A DNA stretch of 64,000 nucleotides from contig JAJVDF010000416.1 of NCBI GenBank assembly GCA_022410635.1, forward strand, positions 1,077,508 through 1,141,507, in the 5' to 3' direction. A model generated the notes under the pieces. The model was not told where the DNA came from, did no database searches, and saw nothing but the letters and a program-made list of their open reading frames with translations. This document shows, piece by piece, positions 58,501 to 64,000 of this stretch (positions are counted from its first letter, which is position 1; the number at the start of each line of letters is the position of its first letter). Source of the DNA: Tretioscincus oriximinensis. Lineage: Eukaryota > Chordata > Lepidosauria > Squamata > Gymnophthalmidae. A program made the translations under genes and the position numbers.

Positions 58501-59355
58501 TTACTTTATCTCATACCAAATATACGTGAAATGCAGCCGTGTTCTAGATCTTACAACAATATGCTCATTTCCTTACCTTTGAAGTAGCCATAATATTGGA
58601 GATGCTGATACATAAACCTTTCATAGGGTTCTTCAAGCTGCAATGAAAGAAAAAATATCCAGACATAATGTTTGTTAAGAAATTATACTATTTAAAGATG
58701 CTTCTGTTACTACAGAAGACGTTTGAACTTTGACTACAAAGAGACCAAATCAGTCAAAACAAAATCAACCTTGATGGTTCACTGGAAGGACAAATGTGAA
58801 AACTAAAGTTCAAAATGAGAACAGGAGTAACTGGAAAATAGGCTGACCTAGTGATCCCTTTTGGGGAGGGGGTGAAAACCCGGCTTTGGGGTGCCTCCCA
58901 TTTTTTGCTGAGGAAATTTTTTTTTCCCGAAAAAAAGAAAATTTTCTGAAACTTTTTTTTTTGAAAAAAAATTTCCTCAGCAAAAACCGGGAGGCACCCC
59001 AAAACNGGGTTTTCACCCTCCCCCAAAGGGGTCATCTGGTCAGCCTATGTGACAGAAAAGACTGCAGAGAAAAGGAGAGGGGACAGCAGGGGATACGATG
59101 GATAGATACTGTCATGGAAGTGGGAATATGAGCTTGGGCAGACTTTGAGGGGCAGTGGAAGGGAAAGGGGCCTGAAGTGTAATTGTTAGTCACATCAGCA
59201 AAAAACAGGTCTCTGAAATGAATTAATAACAACAAAACGTTAACAAAATGTTTACTTGAAATACTCCTGGGTGGGTGTGAATGCAGCCTGCATCCTACCC
59301 TGCTGATGAAAGTTGTACTCACCTGGACCTCAGGCGGTGGATCTGCTGGGCACAT
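34263..59355 (-). CDS. AGBL2: Cytosolic carboxypeptidase 2 (AGBL2), 17 coding exons placed, ~985 aa
   Basis: Exons in transcript order: 59323-59355, 58577-58637, 57522-57641, 57208-57396, 56908-57015, 54192-54345, 51265-52044, 50873-51032, 49675-49801, 48545-48645, 45981-46111, 45261-45327, 43977-44192, 43402-43515, 38422-38500, 37307-37501, 34263-34584. Phases chain from exon 1 to exon 16. AGBL2/CCP2 is an M14 zinc carboxypeptidase acting on tubulin tails in cilia and centrioles. Zinc ligands are His and Glu of HPGET (exon 7) and His of DFHGHS (exon 8); [14 protein letters not shown] and the general-base Glu of MESTFGG (exon 9) are present. The N-terminal CCP domain shows [37 protein letters not shown] and [12 protein letters not shown]. 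The start at 59355 is the only ATG in the first placed exon, whose frame stays open further upstream to an acceptor at about 59390. Exon 16 to 17 has a phase mismatch, so one small exon is probably missing. Confidence 0.93.
35505..35818 (-). mobile_element. tRNA-headed Sauria-type SINE, antisense, near full length
   Basis: On the minus strand the 5' head reads GGATAGCTCAGTTGCTTAGG (tRNA A-box) and a GTTTCGAAGCCC-like B-box. The body matches the other copies, and the Bov-B-like tail ends in TATAAGAACC plus TTCTTCTTC. AGBL2 last intron. Confidence 0.8.
37040..37105. repeat. (ATT/ATC/ACC)n microsatellite
   Basis: Imperfect trinucleotide tract moving from ATT to ATC to ACC repeats; AGBL2 last placed intron, about 200 bp from exon 16. 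Confidence 0.9.
38505..38575. repeat. AGBL2: (AAC/AAT)n microsatellite next to AGBL2 exon 15
   Basis: AACAATAAC-type repeat begins 5 bp upstream (in transcript sense) of the exon 15 acceptor. On the transcript strand it supplies a (GTT)n tract immediately before ATTCAG. Confidence 0.9.
38871..39236 (-). mobile_element. TA-target (mariner-like) MITE, antisense copy
   Basis: Starts TAGACTGACCAGATTTTCTG and ends GGTCATCTGGTCAGCC, the terminal repeats of the copy at 52810-53152 in reverse order. Length is about 365 bp; the right-hand TA is eroded. AGBL2 intron 14. Confidence 0.8.
39950..40560. other. GC-rich segment with overlapping open frames, unrecognised
   Basis: In AGBL2 intron 14. Two overlapping plus-strand frames of 153 codons and one 114-codon minus frame are open, but the sequence is Ala/Gln/Pro-biased and resembles nothing I know, so long frames here probably reflect GC composition. 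It may be part of an unlisted retroelement. Confidence 0.3.
41053..41256 (-). mobile_element. Sauria-type SINE, antisense, left part (split by a hAT element)
   Basis: GGGTTTTTATACCCCTCTTTTCTCACTC, CTTACAAGCTATTTTTTGCC and AAATTAGCTAGGTTGGTTAAAGCT match the SINE tail and body. Its head resumes at 41833-41900 (CCCCTCTCCACAACAGACAC) beyond the inserted hAT element. Confidence 0.7.
41257..41824. mobile_element. hAT-type element, 568 bp, with a large internal palindrome
   Basis: Ends are TTAGGGTTGCCA and TGGCAACCCT. Flanks repeat ATGCTCAC at 41249-41256 and 41825-41832 (8 bp, the hAT length). Inside, 41404-41456 pairs with 41554-41606 (GCTGCTCCAATGCTGGAGG against its complement), with an inner stem GGGTTTGTGACAGGAG / CTCCTGTCACAAACC. 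Two Ns (41331, 41467). No transposase frame. Confidence 0.88.
42590..43100. other. GC-richer intronic sequence, unclassified
   Basis: AGBL2 intron 14, just downstream of exon 14 in transcript sense. GAGAGAGAGA and GGGAGG tracts, no convincing frame. Possibly an old repeat; nothing specific recognised. Confidence 0.25.
43977..44192 (-). CDS. AGBL2: AGBL2 exon 13: lysine run plus five 9-residue tandem repeats
   Basis: 216 bp, phase 0 at both ends. [12 protein letters not shown] and HLQTRKERN correspond to the basic C-terminal segment of mammalian AGBL2 (from memory, KKKKKKSLQTRKQRN). Then five in-frame 27-bp units follow (43989-44123 on plus), consensus H-[KM]-K-S-A-[LV]-N-[DE]-[AV]. Alternate units are more alike, so the real period is 54 bp. 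Confidence 0.9.
47195..47600 (-). mobile_element. Older CR1 LINE fragment (antisense)
   Basis: TTGACATCTTCATTGACTGT, CCTTTCCTGGTCTGTTACAG, AAGCTTAGTCTCCATGAGAT and TTTCATTTGCCACTTTG follow the same order as in the CR1 at 8890-9963. More diverged; AGBL2 intron 10. Confidence 0.7.
47723..48298 (-). mobile_element. CR1 LINE 3' ~0.6 kb, antisense
   Basis: From GAACATAAAAGGAGCCCTGC through TTTATACCCTTAGTGTCC and TTCTGGAAGTAAATTCCA to GCTGTTGCACACTGGGTTGA. It lies directly against the older CR1 at 47195, giving two CR1 insertions in a row in AGBL2 intron 10. Confidence 0.75.
49212..49430 (-). mobile_element. Sauria-type SINE, diverged antisense copy
   Basis: TTTTTATACCCTGCCCTTCTCACCC, ATTTATCTACTCAC, CTGAATTGGCTGAAGCTAACGCCAGTAG and CACTCACCCCTCTCCACAGC align with the other copies; the head carries CAGGGCTTTGAACTCC, a B-box relative. 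AGBL2 intron 9. Confidence 0.65.
49675..49801 (-). CDS. AGBL2: AGBL2 exon 9: catalytic glutamate
   Basis: 127 bp encoding [20 protein letters not shown] then [12 protein letters not shown]; the Glu of MEST is the catalytic general base of cytosolic carboxypeptidases. With HPGE and FHGHS intact, the enzyme appears catalytically competent. Confidence 0.95.
49850..50082 (+). mobile_element. TA-target MITE, 3' part (same family as 52810-53152)
   Basis: ATATGCAAATTGGCATGGATATGAATTACC and GGGCCTCAGAAAATCTGG followed by CACTCTA match the 3' half of the 52810 copy. The left end is replaced by GATGTCACTTCC-type repeats. AGBL2 intron 8. Confidence 0.6.
50873..51032 (-). CDS. AGBL2: AGBL2 exon 8: third zinc ligand
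   Basis: 160 bp encoding [20 protein letters not shown]; the first His of FHGHS is the third zinc ligand of M14D peptidases. The phase (2 in, 0 out) matches both neighbours. Confidence 0.95.
51265..52044 (-). CDS. AGBL2: AGBL2 exon 7: N-terminal beta domain and zinc-binding HPGE
   Basis: A 780-bp exon, phase 2 in and phase 2 out, encoding about 260 residues. It runs from [14 protein letters not shown] through [28 protein letters not shown] and [15 protein letters not shown] to the catalytic start: [13 protein letters not shown] (two zinc ligands), [12 protein letters not shown] and GRDLNRNYR (substrate-carboxylate arginine). It holds most of the conserved CCP core in one uninterrupted exon. 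Confidence 0.95.
52810..53152 (+). mobile_element. TA-target (mariner-like) MITE, 343 bp, complete
   Basis: Terminal inverted repeats GACTGACCAGAT / ATCTGGTCAGTC are perfect over 12 bp and bounded by TA on both sides (52808-52809, 53153-53154), the Tc1/mariner target duplication. No transposase. AGBL2 intron 6. Confidence 0.85.
55127..55593 (-). mobile_element. Sauria-type SINE copy or copies around an assembly gap
   Basis: Antisense SINE with the TTCTTCTTCTTC tail at 55127. The segment TCTGGTGGTTCCCATGTATC... (55246-55340) recurs as 55400-55493 on the other side of 26 Ns (55374-55399). The right-hand copy continues into the tRNA-like head (GACTGAGCTATCCGTGCTG). AGBL2 intron 5. Confidence 0.75.
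55374..55399. other. Assembly gap (26 N)
   Basis: Run of N inside the SINE; flanking sequence is duplicated across it. Confidence 1.
58841..59045. mobile_element. Fold-back MITE, 205 bp, TA-flanked
   Basis: Almost the whole element is one hairpin: GGCTGACC...GGGGTGCCTCCC pairs with GGGAGGCACCCC...GGTCAGCC, with an A/T-rich loop. TA flanks both ends (58839-58840, 59046-59047). The terminal GRCTGACC links it to the 52810-53152 family. One N at 59006. AGBL2 intron 1. Confidence 0.85.
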
Positions 59356-59554
59356 GTTGCCTTTGCTCAACAACTCTACCAGGTGTCTCCTGCAGTCAAA
59401 TAGGGGGGGGGGGACATGATAAAGCAGCCTTTCCTATTCACTTCACCAGAACACCACAGTGATAGTCCAATTAGTTTTAGCCAATCTCCCAAACAAGACA
59501 TGAAAACGGAGCAGGAGGACTCACCCTGTCCCCACTGAGTCTTGACTTGGGTTG

Positions 59555-59625
59555 TACCTCAATACTGAGCTTGGCCATCCATGTGCCAGTGTAGACCATG
59601 TAGATGGCTGGCTTCTGTTCTGAGA
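59555..59625 (+). repeat. Short unclassified interspersed repeat, weak copy
   Basis: AATACTGAGCTTGGCCATCC...GTGCCAGTGTAGACCATG resembles the copies at 29537 and 60885. It overlaps a minus-strand open frame bounded by AG and GT (59544-59645) that I do not accept as an AGBL2 coding exon. Confidence 0.35.
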
Positions 59626-59869
59626 TATCGCCCAGAATAAGGCTCTGTGGGGGACAGGACTAGTGTTTTAAGAACAAGCTAGACTTTTGCAGATAAATCC
59701 ATTCCTTAAAGGACTGAGAAGCCTCTTTTTTTTCATCTCCGGTGCCGCTATCTCAATCCTTTCCCCTCTCGCCCTTCTTTGAACCACACAGATAGAACTG
59801 AAAGGCTTCTATGGCGACAGAGCTTTGCTTGCTTACAACACAACATTCAAACCAAGGAGCCCAATGAGA

Positions 59870-60175
59870 AGGTAAGGCGGCAGTGGGCGTGGCGGAAGCG
59901 CGCGCTTCGGCTCCTGCTTGTCATATAAACCGTCGGTCCGTCGCGCGCCGTCGTCGAGAAGAAGACGGGGGGGGAAGGGGCACGAATGCCGCACTAGTCG
60001 GTCGCGCGCCCGCCCGCCCGCGCGCGCGGCTAACCTCCTCCGGTCAAATGCCTTCGAGTGCGCCGCGCGCCCCTTTATTCCTCCTCCCTCTCCCCCTCCC
60101 ACGTCCGCTACGTCGCAGCCTGTTAAAGGGAGCGAATACGGTCACCAAGCAACCAACCACGCCGCACTTTGATTG
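59870..60175 (-). promoter_or_regulatory. AGBL2: CpG-island promoter of AGBL2 with an RFX X-box
   Basis: The densest CpG block of the window (runs of CGCGCGC, GCCCGCCCGC), about 0.5-0.8 kb upstream of the first placed AGBL2 start codon and with no other gene nearby. At its distal edge GTCACCAAGCAAC (60141-60153) fits the RFX X-box GTNRCC-N(0-3)-RGYAAC exactly, with a 1-nt spacer. RFX factors drive ciliary genes, matching AGBL2's role. Transcription start not determinable. Confidence 0.7.
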
Positions 60176-60539
60176 AGTTCATTGTGCCTTGGTTTGTGTG
60201 CTGGGCTAGAGGCATTAAGGATGCTGCTGCGCGGGGAATGAGAAGTTAGGCAGGAAAGGATATGGTGGTCCCCGCTTCGACTATGGAGCCACTATATATT
60301 TCTAGTATCAGTTTTGAGCCGTTGTTAATTCACTTCTAGTCAATTGAATATATAATGGCATTGTGCTCTTCTCAGGGTTGCTACTGCTGAGGACCCAGAA
60401 CTTCTATAATTTTAAAAGCTGCCTAGAAAAGGGGATTTTTGAAAGTGTATGAAAATGGATTAAATTTAAGTATCTTTTTTAAAAAGGTGAGAAATGGCAT
60501 TAGAGTGGGAAACTTTACGGAGGCCCCTTTCTAATATAT

Positions 60540-60788
60540 TTAGAAGAAGAAGAACTGGGCTCTTATACCCCGCTTTTTCTCACCTTTCAAAGGGACTCAA
60601 AGCGGCTTACAAGGGTATTTTGCCAGAAGGCTCACATTCTGTCTTCCCCACTAGGCTAGGGTGGTTCCCATGTATCTACTTGCAGTCAGTTGCAATTTCT
60701 TGCAATTCATGCTTTCGAATAGCTGGGTTGGTTAGAGCTACAGCCTAGTGGAAGGTGCTCAGCCCNCCCCACGTCTGCAATAGCATTT
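60540..60788 (-). mobile_element. Sauria-type SINE, antisense, head truncated
   Basis: Tail AGAAGAAGAACTGGGCTCTTATACCCC and body match the copy at 55127-55373, and both end in the same CCCCACGTCTGCAATAGCATT segment, marking a shared subfamily. One N at 60766. Confidence 0.75.
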
Positions 60789-60884
60789 GATTCTCAACCG
60801 GGTAAGATTATGGTATTCATGGATGCCATCAAAGAGTTGAACTCTGTGGTTACTTTTTTCCTTGATCTGTGTGAAGGAATTAAA

Positions 60885-60960
60885 GGTCTTGTCCACACTA
60901 AGCCTTGGCCATGTACATGCTGGTGTAGACTATGGCAGGTCCAGAGTGCTTTGATCTGTT
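60885..60960 (+). repeat. Short unclassified interspersed repeat, copy 2
   Basis: GTCCACACTAAGCCTTGGCC...ACATGCTGGTGTAGACTATGGCAGG matches the element at 29537-29620 across its length. Confidence 0.45.
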
Positions 60961-61234
60961 GTTACAATCTTTGTCATCTAAAGGGTTTAGAAAGTGATAG
61001 GTATTACATCATGAAGAAGGCTTAGAAACCTTTAGAACAAAATATAGGCTTCTGCTGTGTCTTGTCACCACGTGCAAATTCATTATAAGCTAGAATTTTA
61101 TAGATTAATTTTTGCTAAGTAAAAAAGCTATAGTAAGAAAGTAATTTTGAACACTTTAAAGAGAGTGAGGAAATCAGTGAATACAGAATTACTATAATTT
61201 TTAAAGCTGAACAGGACATTTAAATGGATATGGA

Positions 61235-61640
61235 CTGTAATGCCAGAGCTCATCCCGTTCAACATTCTGTCTCACACAGAGACCCACCAATTGCACCTGG
61301 GCAGTCTCAAGCAGAAGGCAAAACCTTAACCTCAACTCCCCGCAAATGGTACTTCAAGAATACTTCTTGCTGCTCCATTTCAGAGGTCTTATCAAGAAAT
61401 CCATCCTAATAGCTATCCATACCCTTGCTTCCATTAACTTGCCTAATCCTGTCTCGAAGTTAACTAGGCTGCTAGCTGCTGCTACCTCTTCTGGAAATAA
61501 ATTCCACAGACCAATTGAAAAAAACGCTTTCCTTTGTCTGTCCCGAACTCTTCAGTTAGCCTATCAGTTTCAAGTAATGCCCCTTTTTTCACCTGTATTA
61601 AAGGCACAGGGTTCCTGTCCTTCTCATATGGAAACTTGAT
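61235..61640 (-). mobile_element. CR1 LINE 3' fragment, antisense
   Basis: CATTCTGTCTCACACAGAGA, CACCTGGGCAGTCTCAAGCA, CTGCTACCTCTTCTGGAAAT and TATCAGTTTCAAGTAATGCCCC in CR1 order. Confidence 0.7.
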
Positions 61641-61784
61641 TAGAAATGTATGAAGCAAAATGCATCTTCCAAAGCTTGCTTTTGCATTGCCAGTTCTAAC
61701 AGGTATTAAGCATTCCTCATATCATTACCAGAGGGATAAAAACAATATTAGCTTATTTATATAGCAGAAAATTGTGTATCTCTT

Positions 61785-61960
61785 ATTTATTTTTTTATTT
61801 GTACTTATATCCCACCCTATAGCCAAGGGTCTCATGGTGGCCAACCAAAGGGCGGCACAAATAGCTTTTGTTGCTTTCTCCACAACAGACACCCTGTGAA
61901 GTAGGTGTGGCTGAATTTTCTAAAGAACTGTTATTGGCCCAAGGTCACCCATGTGGCTTC
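61785..61960 (-). repeat. SINE/L2-type antisense repeat
   Basis: TATATCCCACCCTATAGCCAAGG then CCACAACAGACACCCTGTGAAGTAGGTG and GGCCCAAGGTCACCCATGTGGCTTCAT, the usual antisense order of a squamate SINE. TAGCTTTTGTTGCTTTCTCCAC occurs again at 61978-62000. Confidence 0.6.
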
Positions 61961-62605
61961 ATAGAGGATGGCGCACATAGCTTTTGTTGCTTTCTCCACA
62001 TACAAACCAAAGGAACCAAACAGAAGTATGTCCCACAGATCTTGGACATTAAGCATTCAATTAAAAAAAGCAATGTAGCTTGTAAAAACAAGGAAGTAAC
62101 TAAAACAATTGGAAATCTGGAAGAAATAAAAAGTAACAGGGAAAAATTTGCAACCAAGACTGTGGTCATACCTTTACTTTAAGCCTTCCTTAGTATTTAG
62201 ACCAGAAAAATAGACTAAACTTATATTTGAAGACTGATTTTAAATATAAGGTATGACCAGGGTTGGGTTACCACAGGAGTTTACCATTTTAATAGATATG
62301 GAAAAGAGGAACAGGTATAGCTTGTAGTACCTGCAGCATCTGATAAAAAAACCCTTTTCCAGCCCCATTTAAATTGCACACTGCTATCCCATTTTTATGG
62401 TAATCCTGCAAATGTGGCTATAAACATGAAAACTGCTGAATGAAATTATTCCTTTTTCCTGTTAAAAAGCATCTGCAAGTGGATGTGAGCCAGGTGTGTA
62501 TCAGAGAACACTGCCAAACCTACTGCAAAAGATTGGGAGCAGTATTTCAAATTCTAAGCTTGTGAACTACCATCTGCATTCCAGCAGTACAAGCCCCATA
62601 GCACA

Positions 62606-62810
62606 GATTGTTATAAGAACGTAAGAACATAAGAAGAGCCATACTGGATCAGGCCACAGCCCATCAGCATTCTGTGTCACATAGAGGCCCACCAGATGGA
62701 CCTGGGCAGTCTGAACAGAGGAAAGCAAAATATGCACCTGTTCATGACTCCCTGCAAACAGTATTTCAGGAGTACTGCCTGTTGCTCCATCCCAGAAGAA
62801 TGTATTAACT
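62606..62810 (-). mobile_element. CR1 LINE 3' end, antisense
   Basis: Young-looking copy: GAACGTAAGAACATAAGAAG, GGATCAGGCCACAGCCCATC, CACCTGTTCATGACTCCCTGC, TGTTGCTCCATCCCAG. Confidence 0.75.
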
Positions 62811-63189
62811 GAGGAAAGCAATATTGTCATGGACATCCTACAGGGAATGTATTCACACTTACTGAAAATTTGCTGGTATCAATAATTATTTATAAAAATG
62901 GTGGTTAAGAGTATATGCAAGAACTACAGAGGCATCAGTCTACGAGTTCTTGGGAAAATGCTTGCATACACATAGCTTTTTGCAATCCATGCAAAAATAG
63001 TTCCTTGACAGGACAACTAACATGTCTTCAGAAAAAATATTGCTTTTTCCTCTGTTTCAGAGAAGCATTTAACAAGTATATATACTAATTCCCTGGGAAT
63101 CTCTTTTTGTGCAAATGAGGTTCCACATACAATAACCCAAATTGCCTCTACTTCTCTAATAATGCATGTTGAAAATTCTTTTAAGTTTT

Positions 63190-63600
63190 ATCACCTAAAC
63201 AAGTGAAAAGGAACACCCCATTACCATATTTATCTATGGGGTGGTGTTCCTGNATCTAGGAGGTAAGTCATGCCTAGACAGTGGGTAATCCCTGATTGGT
63301 CACAGCAACAGAAGCCCCACCCCTAAAGACTTATAAAGCCCCTAGGTGACGGCCATTATCCCCAGTCCTTCTGTGAAAGTGAAGCTAAGAAAAAACTCAG
63401 TATTACAGAAAAATGAGAAAATCTTACAAGGATAGTCCAGACCCGCAGTAAGAAGCGGGGGCTCTCTTCCAACCTCCAACTGCGCGCCCAAATCCAGTTG
63501 TTTAGCCATGCTGACACCCTCAACGGCACAAAAACCTGAATCCTCTGTACGTCTATCTGTGGCGTTCTCCATTTTAAAGGTTTGTATTTCTTTTATAAAC
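63190..63600 (+). promoter_or_regulatory. Promoter-like block with a short possible first exon, unassigned
   Basis: An imperfect hairpin GGAACACCCCAT / ATGGGGTGGTGTTCC (63211-63250) precedes an ATTGG box (63295), a CCCCACCCC GC-box (63315) and TTATAAAG (63331). About 175 bp on, ATG at 63508 opens 24 codons to AAG|GTTTGT (63580), a possible donor. It may be a retroelement LTR or a gene start; no homology recognised. Confidence 0.3.
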
Positions 63601-63609
63601 TTAGCAGAT

Positions 63610-64000
63610 ATTCCAGAGGNAGGGGGGAAGAGCAGGACTGGGCAGGGGCGTGGCTTCCTGAATCCCTGTTTGGGAGGGGGTGTGGCTGGAGGAGCCAGCC
63701 AATGGGGCCTTGAATAGCTGGCTGGTCAGCAGATAAAAGGGAAGCTGACCAGGTCTAGAGGCCTGTCAGAGAGACTTGTGGTGTAGCAAGTGGACAGAGG
63801 GGTCCGCTTCTGATCTGCCTCAGAGGGAGGGGGTGGAAGTGTCTGGTGGCCTGAAGGAGTCAAAGTTGGGGCTTGACTTGGGGCTGGAACAAATAAATAG
63901 ACATCGTGTCTGTTGCTTTAAGTTCTGGAAACAAAGGTTGCTCTCGCTTGGAGTTTGAGCTTGAGTTAGGCTTACTTTATAAAAGCCGAAGCCTTATTAT
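63610..64000 (+). mobile_element. Candidate LTR (U3-R-U5-like) running off the window
   Basis: CCAAT (63699-63703), AGATAAAAGG (63731-63740) and AATAAATAG (poly(A) signal 63892-63897) appear in LTR-like order and spacing, followed by a T/G-rich stretch. Neither end can be checked because the window stops. Alternative: part of the promoter block just upstream. Confidence 0.35.

Noticed and set aside
59544..59645. Minus-strand 29-codon open frame bounded by CCCACAG and GTACAA, looking like an AGBL2 5' exon
   Set aside because: Joined to the next placed exon its frame meets a stop (GCC TGA), and it overlaps a short interspersed repeat. It could still be an untranslated exon.
1..64000. CRISPR arrays, operons, prophage or tRNA genes
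   Set aside because: The spliced vertebrate genes and repeats exclude a prokaryotic context; tRNA-like boxes seen are SINE heads lacking a full cloverleaf.

Overview
The window is vertebrate nuclear DNA, almost certainly from a squamate reptile (lizard, gecko or snake). Genes have GT-AG introns and conserved vertebrate exon phases. The repeats are squamate-typical: antisense CR1 LINE 3' ends with a recognisable reverse-transcriptase segment, tRNA-headed SINEs with a Bov-B/Sauria-type 3' tail, L2-like tails, hAT and TA-target MITEs, and solo retroviral LTRs. Scattered single Ns and one 26-N gap show a draft assembly.

Layout: (1) 1-93 is the end of an antisense retroviral LTR. (2) 1464-8321 (+) is a five-exon glycine N-acyltransferase-like gene closest to GLYATL3 (280 aa). 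A solo LTR with a 4-bp target duplication sits in intron 2, and its last-exon region was tandemly duplicated and then decayed (8540-10131). (3) 13872-28725 (-) is a complete 13-exon MTCH2 (301 aa), an outer-mitochondrial-membrane carrier homolog, with a CpG-rich promoter at its right end. Intron 1 carries an intronless, catalytically intact secreted phospholipase A2 on the opposite strand (27100-27660). Intron 3 carries a second solo LTR and a hAT MITE. (4) 28.7-34.2 kb is intergenic and contains a near-perfect fold-back retroposon with a 16-bp target duplication. (5) 34263-59355 (-) is AGBL2, a cytosolic carboxypeptidase of the tubulin-deglutamylase/detyrosinase family. I could place 17 coding exons; one reading-phase join at the 3' end is unresolved. 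Exon 13 carries a 27-bp coding minisatellite. The CpG promoter (about 59.87-60.17 kb) contains an exact RFX X-box, fitting a ciliary gene. (6) 60.2-64 kb is repeat-rich, ending in promoter-like or LTR-like sequence that runs off the window.

MTCH2 and AGBL2 are adjacent and co-oriented, as on human 11p11.2. In human the GLYAT family lies elsewhere, so the GLYATL3-like neighbour marks a different local order. The three protein-coding neighbours show no evident common pathway; their association looks positional. The most notable item is the nested sPLA2 retrogene; the fold-back retroposon, the exon-13 repeat and the GLYATL3 duplication follow.
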